A DNA stretch of 5,837 nt, from assembly GCA_938082915.1 (NCBI GenBank), contig CALKCG010000031.1, positions 1-5,837 on the forward strand, in the 5' to 3' direction. The position numbers were made by a program, and so were the translations under genes. Shown one piece after another: positions 1 through 5,837 of the stretch (positions are counted from its first letter, which is position 1; each line of letters begins with the position of its first letter). Below the pieces are notes generated by a model that was not told the DNA's origin, did not search any database, and saw only the letters and a program-made list of their open reading frames with translations. The stretch comes from an uncultured archaeon (GTDB lineage Archaea; Thermoproteota; CALKCG01; B24).

Positions 1-1
1 A

Positions 2-115
2 GATTCTAAGGTTCTTAAGCTTCGGAAGTCTAATAGACTGCTGAAGATGATCTGTCTAATGCTTCTACTGCTTCTAATAGCTACCGTCGTTATGAATAGC
101 GTTAGAGGTGTATAG
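2..115 (+). CDS. C-terminal end of a membrane-spanning protein (partial, 5' end outside window)
   Basis: The frame is open from the left edge to TAG at 113-115, giving 37 visible residues. They run as a basic stretch (KVLKLRKSNRLLK), then a hydrophobic segment of about 16 residues rich in Leu, Ile and Val (codons from 47 to 94), then a short tail NSVRGV. This looks like a final transmembrane helix. With the positive charges before it, the positive-inside rule suggests a cytoplasmic side upstream and a short tail outside. The function cannot be judged from this piece. Its stop lies 2 bases before the TTG start of the ATPase gene, and the ATPase ribosome binding site sits inside its last codons, so the two are very probably cotranscribed and translationally coupled. 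An alternative is a tiny 22-residue gene starting at ATG 47, but the upstream frame stays open, so a longer gene is more likely. Confidence 0.6.
   Translation, partial: DSKVLKLRKSNRLLKMICLMLLLLLIATVVMNSVRGV
105..110 (+). promoter_or_regulatory. Ribosome binding site deciding the TTG start of the ATPase gene
   Basis: GAGGTG matches the archaeal anti-Shine-Dalgarno (complement AGGAGGTGATCC) over six bases and sits 7 bases before the TTG at 118. It lies inside the last codons of the upstream gene. The next in-frame ATG is codon 53, beyond the Walker A motif, so this site fixes TTG 118 as the start. Confidence 0.7.
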
Positions 116-117
116 CT

Positions 118-1320
118 TTGAGCCTTAAAAAATCTGTTTTAAAGCTTAAAGAAGAGATAAATTCTAGGTTCGTGGGGAATGAAGAAGTAGTGGATATAGC
201 TGTATTGAATCAGCTTCACAGGAGAAGCTCAACTCTCATAAGGGCTCAGAGAGGTGTTGGAAAATCCACACTTATGCTTCTAATACTTAGAGGGATAACT
301 GGGGAAGACTACGTAGTGATATCTGGCGCCTCAGAGGTTAAACGCGGGGAGGTTGTAGGTAGACTTCACATACCTTCGCTTGAGAAAGAGGGGGTTGAAA
401 AAGTTCTATGGGCTGCATTTGTAAATGCTAAAGGCAAGGGTATAGATGAAGTCAATAGGCTGAACCCGTATACAACCTCCAACATTCACCATATGATGCA
501 GTTCGGTGAGGTGTGGGCATATGGACAGCGGGTTAAAGTTGGAGATTACATTCTCATAGCCAATGAGAACCCGGCCGATCCAACGACTTTCATACATCCG
601 CCTCCATTCTACGATAGATTCGACATATGCATATACTTGAATTCCCTGAGTTTAAGTGATAAATTTAAGCTTCAATCGATTCTAGATAGCTACGAAGGGG
701 AGCTTGTAGAATCCATGCCTCAAGTCCTTACATTTGAAGAGCTTCAAAGCATAAGGAAGGAAGTGGATGAAGTTGAACTCGACAGCGAAACCATAGGGCT
801 TATCAATATGCTGGTTAGAGATTTTCAAGCGTGTGTAAGGGGTAGGGAGTATTCCGAAGTGAAGCCTCCGATACTGTGTGAAGGATGTCATTTTATTAAA
901 GACGTGTGCAGCAATATAAAGGACCCGCCTAGTGAAAGATCTACAATAGTCTTAACGCAGCTCATTAAGGCTAAGATTTGGCTTGAGGGTAAAGTCAGTC
1001 AAGACGATGTGCTTTCGCTTGCGCTATGGGTCTTCCCACACAGGATGAGTCTCATTAAGACTAGAAATCTTCTAAATGATATTAGGGAATTGCTGATGCG
1101 TGAAAGAGTGAAAATGGATGAGAGGGTTAATAGGAGGCAGTGGCTTATACTCAGTAAGCTTATGAACGGTTTTGATAGAGGGTTGTATACATATGCTAGG
1201 GAGGTTGCAGTAGAAGACCCCGTATTTGCAGAGGAGCTTATGAGGCTTGAGAAGGTTTGGGTTAAGGGGGGTATACTCAAAGAAGAAGACACTTTAGGGG
1301 TGTATTTGAAATGGAGGTAG
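118..1320 (+). CDS. MoxR-type AAA+ ATPase with a four-cysteine C-terminal cluster
   Basis: A 400-residue AAA+ ATPase of the MoxR/magnesium chelatase-like class, expected to be a cytoplasmic hexameric remodelling machine acting with a VWA partner. Visible motifs are Walker A at residues 43-51 (AQRGVGKST, with Ala in place of the usual first Gly), Walker B ending GIDEVNR (D110, E111), sensor 1 IANENP (N149, N151), and FYDRFD (R167) typical of MoxR proteins. A lid region follows, with sensor-2-like R274 and the DDVLSLALWVFPHR segment (296-309) typical of MoxR/BchI lids. Unusually, C239, C254, C257 and C264 form a C-x14-C-x2-C-x6-C cluster that could bind zinc or an iron-sulfur centre (inference). 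The tail from about 320 to 400 is charged and helical in character. The gene starts with TTG behind a strong ribosome binding site and overlaps the VWA gene by 10 bases, so the pair very likely works together. The biological target is unknown. Confidence 0.9.
   Translation: MSLKKSVLKLKEEINSRFVGNEEVVDIAVLNQLHRRSSTLIRAQRGVGKSTLMLLILRGITGEDYVVISGASEVKRGEVVGRLHIPSLEKEGVEKVLWAAFVNAKGKGIDEVNRLNPYTTSNIHHMMQFGEVWAYGQRVKVGDYILIANENPADPTTFIHPPPFYDRFDICIYLNSLSLSDKFKLQSILDSYEGELVESMPQVLTFEELQSIRKEVDEVELDSETIGLINMLVRDFQACVRGREYSEVKPPILCEGCHFIKDVCSNIKDPPSERSTIVLTQLIKAKIWLEGKVSQDDVLSLALWVFPHRMSLIKTRNLLNDIRELLMRERVKMDERVNRRQWLILSKLMNGFDRGLYTYAREVAVEDPVFAEELMRLEKVWVKGGILKEEDTLGVYLKWR
1297..1302 (+). promoter_or_regulatory. 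Ribosome binding site of the VWA gene
   Basis: GGGGTG, containing the GGTG core of an archaeal Shine-Dalgarno, lies 8 bases before ATG 1311 and inside the end of the ATPase gene. It supports the overlapping start and translational coupling of the two genes. Confidence 0.5.
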
Positions 1321-3071
1321 AAACTGTTCAAATAAACCCTGCGGAACTGAGGGAAGTCTTCGCTAAAGTTAAATCTGAATTGTTTTTTCCACCGATCCAG
1401 TTTAAATTGAATGATAAGCTGAGCATACCTGTGAAGGTTTTAAATGGGGAGTTGCACGTAAACCCTAATATTTTAAGCAAATCTAAATACCCTTACCGTT
1501 TACTACTCTGGCTTTTAAGACATACTCTAGCTCATATGCACTACTGTCCGTATGATGCTAAAACCGCCTACTACTTGCAGAAAATAGCTTACAGTGTTCT
1601 TCGAGATGTTAGGTTAGCGTATACGGCTGTAGCGATGTTTTCAGATTTCCAAGTAGACTGTATATATCTTAGAAATAAGTACGGTGAGACACCGTTCCAC
1701 TTACATGATACGCTTAGCAGATGTAAACCAGTAGGGTTGGAGTCGCTAATATTTGCAGTTTACAAAGAGTTTTTCCCAGATTTAGCCTATAAGCCTGAGG
1801 ACGATGAAATTGAAATACTCGGCAGATTACTGGCAGACTCTATAAAGCCTCCTAAGTCTTGGATAAGTAAGATCAAAGCAATATCGGCTGTCCTCTTGAG
1901 GACAGATACTCAGGAGCAAAAGCGTACTTTGAAAAAGCCTTCTAAAGATAGGCTTGGGTTGAAGTTCATTCCACTGATTGAAGACGCGTATCCAGATGCT
2001 GTGAAAAGGATAAGTCAGGTTTTAAGCAATATTGAGAACGAGAGGGATGCTAAGACGTTCTATGAAGTTTGGATAAAACCTAGGGTTGGAGAGGAAGACG
2101 TTAAGAAGCTTTCCGATAAAGTCAGAGAGGCGTTGCGTAAGTCTGAAGAAGCAGATAGTATACATGTATCTGGGGAACCTGGTAAAGCCCATAGAGCATC
2201 CGCTGGAAGAGGCTATGGGAAATTCACACTACCCACGTCTATCAGTAGGCTTCTGGAGAAAATGCCTTTAGACGTTAAAGACCTCTTGTGGAGGAGGCTC
2301 TGGTATAGAGCGAGGGCTGAAAACATTCTAATAACGTATTTAGCTTCAAGAGGCGAAATTAGACCAACATGGACTATACAGAGTTATCCTGAAGAATGGT
2401 ATATTGAAGATGACATAGAGTCTTTAGACGTAGAGGCGAGTTTAGAGGAAGGACCTATAATACCTGAGGTTACAACGATTAAATGGCATATGAGAGCCAC
2501 TGGTAGAGGTGGAGAACTATATACAAACATCATACCGTCTGTCCTAGTCGTTCTAGATACGAGTTACAGTATGAGCAATATACTGGATAAAGTATCTACT
2601 GCAGGCTTCATAGCATATTTAAGTGCTAAATGGGCTGGCGGAAATACGGCTATTGTGAATTTCTCAACGAACCATATAATCGCCGACTGGAGTGCAGATG
2701 ACGATTTTAAAGAGCTCATACTTTCATCAAGGTTTAGAGAATTGACGATTATGCCTACTAAGACTATAGCTAAGCTTCTGAACGCGGTTAGAGAACAATG
2801 CTTTGTAGTTATCATAACAGACGGGGGATGGCAGAATTTTAAAGAGGCTTTGGAAGACCTTAAAGTACTCGGAAATAAGGGGCATAAGATATCGATATTC
2901 TACATAAAAGACTGGGATTACCCGGAGGAGGTTAAAGCCTTGGTTAAAGCCCCGTACATAACTACGTATTCGGTTAACGATCCAGTGAGAGATTTGGAAG
3001 GCTTAATCCTATCAGAAGTTACAAGCATATACGCTGAGAATATCAGACCTTTAATTCAGAGCAACTATTGA
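1311..3071 (+). CDS. VWA-domain protein with a degenerate metallopeptidase-like N-terminal domain (MoxR partner)
   Basis: A 586-residue cytoplasmic protein with no signal peptide or membrane segment. The C-terminal part (about 408-575) is a von Willebrand factor A domain with an intact metal-ion-dependent adhesion site: DTSYS at 416-420 (D416, S418, S420), a Thr at 483 or 485 (PTKT), and TDGG with D504. The N-terminal part (about 1-200) resembles predicted zinc metallopeptidase domains fused to VWA domains (DUF2201-like): RHTLAHMHYCPYD (70-82) has the two His of an HExxH helix at H71 and H75 but Thr72 instead of the catalytic Glu, followed by FSDFQVD at 110-116. The middle (200-345) is charged and possibly helical, with a Gly/Ser/basic stretch near 285-300. 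Then comes a segment, RGEIRP (347-352) through KWHM (391-394), leading into the VWA domain. The start overlaps the MoxR ATPase gene by 10 bases, a common arrangement for ATPase-VWA partners. The VWA call is firm; the metallopeptidase-like call is from motif resemblance only. Confidence 0.85.
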   Translation: MEVETVQINPAELREVFAKVKSELFFPPIQFKLNDKLSIPVKVLNGELHVNPNILSKSKYPYRLLLWLLRHTLAHMHYCPYDAKTAYYLQKIAYSVLRDVRLAYTAVAMFSDFQVDCIYLRNKYGETPFHLHDTLSRCKPVGLESLIFAVYKEFFPDLAYKPEDDEIEILGRLLADSIKPPKSWISKIKAISAVLLRTDTQEQKRTLKKPSKDRLGLKFIPLIEDAYPDAVKRISQVLSNIENERDAKTFYEVWIKPRVGEEDVKKLSDKVREALRKSEEADSIHVSGEPGKAHRASAGRGYGKFTLPTSISRLLEKMPLDVKDLLWRRLWYRARAENILITYLASRGEIRPTWTIQSYPEEWYIEDDIESLDVEASLEEGPIIPEVTTIKWHMRATGRGGELYTNIIPSVLVVLDTSYSMSNILDKVSTAGFIAYLSAKWAGGNTAIVNFSTNHIIADWSADDDFKELILSSRFRELTIMPTKTIAKLLNAVREQCFVVIITDGGWQNFKEALEDLKVLGNKGHKISIFYIKDWDYPEEVKALVKAPYITTYSVNDPVRDLEGLILSEVTSIYAENIRPLIQSNY

Positions 3072-3122
3072 ATGTTCTAATCATAAGAATTAATCATGCG
3101 AAAGACCTTGAAAAGTATATGG

Positions 3123-3131
3123 TATAAATTA
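3123..3131 (+). promoter_or_regulatory. TATA-like box, upstream candidate
   Basis: TATAAATTA resembles an archaeal TATA box in the intergenic region before the enolase-family gene. Initiation about 25 bases downstream would give a leader of about 40 bases, but the only Shine-Dalgarno-like run in it (GGTGG at 3165-3169) is too far from ATG 3192. This makes it the weaker of two candidates. Confidence 0.3.
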
Positions 3132-3134
3132 ACT

Positions 3135-3147
3135 TACACATAGTGTA
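3135..3147 (+). promoter_or_regulatory. Perfect 13-bp palindrome, putative operator
   Basis: TACAC-ATA-GTGTA is a perfect inverted repeat with 5-base arms and a 3-base spacer. It ends 6 bases before the TATA-like box at 3154, next to the expected B-recognition element, and lies downstream of the other TATA-like box at 3123. That position suits a dimeric regulator controlling the enolase-family gene. A 5-base arm can occur by chance, so the role is an inference. Confidence 0.35.
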
Positions 3148-3153
3148 TGAACG

Positions 3154-3161
3154 CTTAAATA
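3154..3161 (+). promoter_or_regulatory. TATA-like box of the enolase-family gene, preferred candidate
   Basis: CTTAAATA lies 31-38 bases before ATG 3192. Archaeal initiation about 25 bases downstream of the box would start transcripts near 3182-3184, giving a leader of roughly 8-10 bases. That agrees with the absence of a Shine-Dalgarno directly before the start codon. A further A/T run at 3171-3182 is too close to the start codon to serve. Confidence 0.4.
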
Positions 3162-3191
3162 GCTGGTGGATTAAATTTTAAACGTATTCCC

Positions 3192-4325
3192 ATGCTTACC
3201 ATAAGAAGTGTTGAAGCATATCCACTTAAAATACCGTATGTGAGGCCCTTCGTACTCTCCAGAGGTGTTGTAGGTAAGCCTGGAATTCCCGGAGACCACT
3301 TATACGTTAGAATTGAAGCTTCAGACGGTACGGTAGGTTGGGGTGAGGCTAGACTTATGCATACTTGGATGTATGAAACGTTAGAGTCTGCCTATACGTC
3401 TCTAGTGAACTACATTGCTCCGGTTTTAAAAGGCATGGATCCATTTAGTTTAAACCTAATACTTAGAAGGCTTGACAAACTGTTAACACCGGTCGTAAGC
3501 TCAGGTCAGCCGTTCATTAAATCGGCCGTTGAAACGGCTCTATTCGATATAATAGGTAAGGCTACAGGTCAACCCATTCACAGACTCATAGGAGGTAGGA
3601 TAAGCGACTACGTGGAGCTTTCAGCTATGATGAGTGGTGATCCTGAAGCTATGGCTGATTACGCCAGGGAAATGGCTTCAAAAGGCTATAGGTGTTTTAA
3701 GGTAAAGATTATGGGCGATCCTGTTGAAGATGTTGAAAGGCTTAAAATTGTCAGCGAAGCTGTTCCAGATGCAACCATATGGGCTGATGCCAATCAAGCC
3801 TATACAAGCTACTCTATAAGGAAGCTTCTAAACTTCATGGAAGACATGGATATTAAGAGGGTAATATGCCTCGAACAGCCGGTTCCAACTTGGGATTACG
3901 AGGGGCTTAAGCGGATAGTTTCAAAGAGCTCCATACCAATAGCCGTGGACGAGTCTATGTTTAGCCACTACGATTTGATCAAACTGATATCTGCCAACGC
4001 GTTGGATTTAATCGTTTTAAAACTCGCCAAATCAGGGATAACGGGCAATCTTAAGATAGCTGCTTTAGCCGAAGCCGCGGGTATAGATCTATTCGCTAGC
4101 GGTATGACTGAAAGCGGGGTCGGATTTACCGCTTCGGTACACCTATTCAGTACTCTGCCCATAGCAGCGCCGATCGATATAAACGGTCCACAGTTTCTTG
4201 AAAGCCTTATAGTAGATGGCTTAGAGTTTGAAGGAGCTAAGGTGAAAGTGCCAGATAAACCAGGCTTAGGAGTTAAAGTGAGAGAAGATAAGATTGAAGA
4301 ATACAGAGTTGAGTTGAAACTCTAA
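3192..4325 (+). CDS. Enolase-superfamily enzyme, muconate lactonizing enzyme (MLE) subgroup
   Basis: A 377-residue enzyme of the mandelate racemase/muconate lactonizing enzyme family, of normal length. Such enzymes abstract a proton alpha to a carboxylate and stabilise the enolate with Mg2+. The N-terminal capping domain (about 1-125) has the typical opening and the GWGEA motif near 50-54. The barrel carries the KxK pair (K170, K172), metal ligands D199 (in DAN), E228 (in EQP) and D253 (in DES), and the opposite base K277 (LKLAKSG). The end shows PGLGV. KxK plus the distal Lys places it in the MLE subgroup, which includes dipeptide epimerases, o-succinylbenzoate synthases, N-succinylamino acid racemases and cycloisomerases. 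On the eighth strand it has D329-I-N331 where L-Ala-D/L-Glu-type dipeptide epimerases have DxD, so that activity is not assured. The substrate is not deducible. It is probably transcribed separately from the VWA gene; the start fits the family N-terminus. Confidence 0.9.
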   Translation: MLTIRSVEAYPLKIPYVRPFVLSRGVVGKPGIPGDHLYVRIEASDGTVGWGEARLMHTWMYETLESAYTSLVNYIAPVLKGMDPFSLNLILRRLDKLLTPVVSSGQPFIKSAVETALFDIIGKATGQPIHRLIGGRISDYVELSAMMSGDPEAMADYAREMASKGYRCFKVKIMGDPVEDVERLKIVSEAVPDATIWADANQAYTSYSIRKLLNFMEDMDIKRVICLEQPVPTWDYEGLKRIVSKSSIPIAVDESMFSHYDLIKLISANALDLIVLKLAKSGITGNLKIAALAEAAGIDLFASGMTESGVGFTASVHLFSTLPIAAPIDINGPQFLESLIVDGLEFEGAKVKVPDKPGLGVKVREDKIEEYRVELKL

Positions 4326-4335
4326 CCCCATTTTT
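4305..4335 (+). terminator. Possible transcription terminator after the enolase-family gene
   Basis: AGAGTT (4305-4310) and AACTCT (4318-4323) can pair as a 6-bp stem with a 7-base loop running into the stop codon, and a T5 run follows at 4331-4335. Archaeal termination depends mainly on T-rich tracts, so the T run is the main support. The stem is short and A/T-rich, and the T run is short. Confidence 0.3.
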
Positions 4336-4374
4336 AGAAATCGTAGCGTAGGTTTAGAGCAGATCGCAATCGAC

Positions 4375-4381
4375 TTTTAAA
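4375..4381 (+). promoter_or_regulatory. TATA-like box of the glycoside hydrolase gene
   Basis: TTTTAAA is the best TATA-like sequence between the enolase-family stop and the hydrolase start. Initiation about 25 bases downstream would leave a leader of roughly 48 bases. A weaker match, GTTTAAC at 4426-4432, would instead give a leaderless transcript starting near ATG 4452. The sequence does not decide between them. Confidence 0.35.
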
Positions 4382-4451
4382 CACGGTTTCAATAAACGCA
4401 ACTCTAAGAGCATTTGCTTAATGGAGTTTAACTATTCATTCCAGGTTGAGG

Positions 4452-5837
4452 ATGTTTTTGGATAAACCTCGCTTTAAGAGGTGGAGGCTAAAACTACTAA
4501 TATCTATAGCGCCTATATCAATTGTTGCGGTGGGCTTTCTGTCAGCTATCAGACCGTCTGTGGAATTGGTATACATGGGTACCGATGTTACTGCTAAAAA
4601 CTGGTTTCTTAAAGGCGAAGAAGCAAAGATGTATTTTAAAGTTTCCAACCCTACATTTACCGAGAATACTTTTGAAATCTATTTGAAGCCTATGGATGAT
4701 CAATCTAGATTGATTAGAATATCTGCTTTTAAAGTTAAAGCTATGGAAAATAGTGTGCAGGCAGTAACTCTGAGTACCGATTCTTTAGAACCTATGCTTT
4801 ACCTGCTAGAATGCCATTTAAATGGAAGGATGTTCAACGGGGTTTGGGAAAAACCGAAGTATAACTTTGAATGCTACTCTTGGCTGTTCGCAGTTATTGA
4901 AGAGCAGGATTTCTCGAAAACGACCTACAAGTTTGGAGTGAATATTCACTTTATAACTCCTAGAGAAGTGGATTTAGATATGATGAAGTATGCTGGTATA
5001 AACCTGATCAGAGTGGACTTCTTATGGAGTGAGGTGGAGAGGGAAAAAGGCGTCTACAGTTTTAGGGAGTACAGGAAGCTTATGGATGCTTTGAGAGAAC
5101 GGAATATGACGGCTCTTTTCATACTCGACTATGGAAATCCATACTACGATGAAGGTATGGCACCCTATAGCGATACTGGTAGGGAGGCTTTTGCAAAGTT
5201 TGCATTGGAATCTTTCAGAGAGTTTAAAGGTGAAGATATTCTATGGGAGCTTTGGAACGAGCCTAATCTGGTTCAGTTTTGGAAGCCTAAGCCCAACCCT
5301 GAAGATTATGTTAAATTGTTGAATGCCGTTCATTCAGCCGCTGAAGAAGTAGGTGGTGTTAAACTCATAGCCCCTGGAGTAAGTGGCTTCGATTTTACAT
5401 TTCTAGAGAAAACGTTTAAACTGGGTATGTTGGAGTACATAGACGCTGTCTCCATCCACCCGTATAGGAGTACAAGCCCTGAAACTGTGAGCTTAGACTA
5501 CGTTAAATTGAGGGAAGTGTTAACCTTATATGGATTCCCTTCAAAGCCCATCATTTCAAGCGAATGGGGCTATTGTACTAGTGGATCGTATGGTAATAGG
5601 GTTTCCATTACTACTCAAGCAGAGTACGCTGTTAGAATGTTCCTGCTAAATATAATGAATGGTGTCGATATAAGCGTGTTTTACGATTGGAAAGATGATG
5701 GAACTAGTATTCAAGATTCAGAGCATAATTTCGGCATAATAGCGGACTATGAAGGTCTTAGATCGATCTGTGGAAGACCAACATACTTTATTAAGCCGGC
5801 ATACTATGCGATATATACTCTCACATCGCAACTCAAC
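4452..5837 (+). CDS. Membrane-anchored clan GH-A glycoside hydrolase (3' end outside window)
   Basis: The frame stays open from ATG 4452 to the window edge (462 codons, no stop). A basic N-terminus (KPRFKRWRLK) precedes a hydrophobic segment at about 15-33, a signal anchor or signal peptide sending the protein outside. Residues 36-155 look like a beta-sandwich: alternating strands, KVSNPTF, no catalytic motif. From about 160 a TIM-barrel follows with clan GH-A landmarks: GINLIRVDF (182-190, R187), WELWNEPN (265-272) with acid/base E270, VSIHPY (H336), IISSEWGY with nucleophile E371, and FYDWKDDG (410-417) near the eighth strand. This pattern points to retaining beta-glycosidases such as GH5 or GH39-like enzymes; the family and the sugar cannot be fixed by eye. 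The upstream in-frame stop is at 4419-4421. TTG 4446 and TTG 4458 are other starts; GAGG at 4448-4451 sits 6 bases before TTG 4458, so that start is plausible and would shorten the protein by two residues. Confidence 0.85.
   Translation, partial: MFLDKPRFKRWRLKLLISIAPISIVAVGFLSAIRPSVELVYMGTDVTAKNWFLKGEEAKMYFKVSNPTFTENTFEIYLKPMDDQSRLIRISAFKVKAMENSVQAVTLSTDSLEPMLYLLECHLNGRMFNGVWEKPKYNFECYSWLFAVIEEQDFSKTTYKFGVNIHFITPREVDLDMMKYAGINLIRVDFLWSEVEREKGVYSFREYRKLMDALRERNMTALFILDYGNPYYDEGMAPYSDTGREAFAKFALESFREFKGEDILWELWNEPNLVQFWKPKPNPEDYVKLLNAVHSAAEEVGGVKLIAPGVSGFDFTFLEKTFKLGMLEYIDAVSIHPYRSTSPETVSLDYVKLREVLTLYGFPSKPIISSEWGYCTSGSYGNRVSITTQAEYAVRMFLLNIMNGVDISVFYDWKDDGTSIQDSEHNFGIIADYEGLRSICGRPTYFIKPAYYAIYTLTSQLN

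Noticed and set aside
56..85. Repeated CTTCTA-like units in the upstream gene end
   Set aside because: They reflect Leu codons in the transmembrane helix rather than a designed repeat.
999..1331. A 110-codon minus-strand open frame across the end of the ATPase gene
   Set aside because: It is antisense to a clear coding region, rich in Ser/Leu as expected from a reversed coding frame, and shows no domain or own start signals.
2564..2815. An 83-codon minus-strand open frame with hydrophobic stretches
   Set aside because: It lies opposite the VWA metal-site region; its hydrophobicity is the complement of the coding strand and no start signals support it.
3078..3097. TAATCAT occurs twice, 13 bases apart, just after the VWA stop codon
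   Set aside because: Two copies of an A/T-rich 7-mer in an A/T-rich spacer are expected by chance often enough, there is no third copy, and it lies far from the likely promoter box.
4421..4465. A 14-codon open frame (ATG to TAA) overlapping the start of the glycosidase gene
   Set aside because: It has no Shine-Dalgarno, no recognisable leader-peptide feature, and overlaps the signal-anchor start in another frame.
5131..5322. A 63-codon plus-strand open frame inside the glycosidase gene
   Set aside because: It is out of frame within the barrel domain, and the catalytic motif WELWNEPN is read in the main frame.

Overview
The window reads as chromosomal DNA from an archaeon, probably a thermophilic member of the Thermoproteota or a related TACK lineage. 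The support is moderately AT-rich sequence, Arg codons dominated by AGG/AGA, heavy ATA use for Ile, a TTG start behind a strong Shine-Dalgarno, TATA-like boxes close upstream of starts that lack a Shine-Dalgarno, and an archaeal-style MoxR/VWA pair. The lineage is an inference from these traits; there is no rRNA or other marker gene here. All genes lie on the plus strand, coding density is high, and no non-coding stretch exceeds about 130 bases. I see no mobile element, CRISPR array, tRNA or rRNA.

Region 1 (1-3071) is a tight operon-like block. It holds the end of a gene for a membrane-spanning protein, then a MoxR-type AAA+ ATPase (118-1320), then a von Willebrand factor A (VWA) protein (1311-3071) whose start overlaps the ATPase end by 10 bases. 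MoxR ATPases and VWA proteins form chaperone/remodelling pairs: the ATPase supplies mechanical work and the VWA MIDAS site binds a metal and a partner. Three features make this pair unusual. The ATPase carries a four-cysteine cluster in its C-terminal part. Its Walker A motif is non-canonical. The VWA protein has an N-terminal domain resembling a zinc metallopeptidase in which the HExxH glutamate appears to be lost. The upstream membrane protein could be the anchor or client.

Region 2 (3072-4325) begins with a 120-base intergenic region containing TATA-like boxes and a perfect 13-bp palindrome placed like an operator. It is followed by an enolase-superfamily enzyme of the muconate lactonizing enzyme (MLE) subgroup with all catalytic residues intact; its substrate cannot be read from sequence.

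Region 3 (4326-5837) begins with a short intergenic region with a weak terminator-like signal and a TATA-like box. It is followed by the first 462 codons of a membrane-anchored, extracytoplasmic clan GH-A glycoside hydrolase, cut by the window end. A sugar-related role linking the enolase-family enzyme and the glycosidase is possible, but each seems to have its own promoter and the link is only by position.
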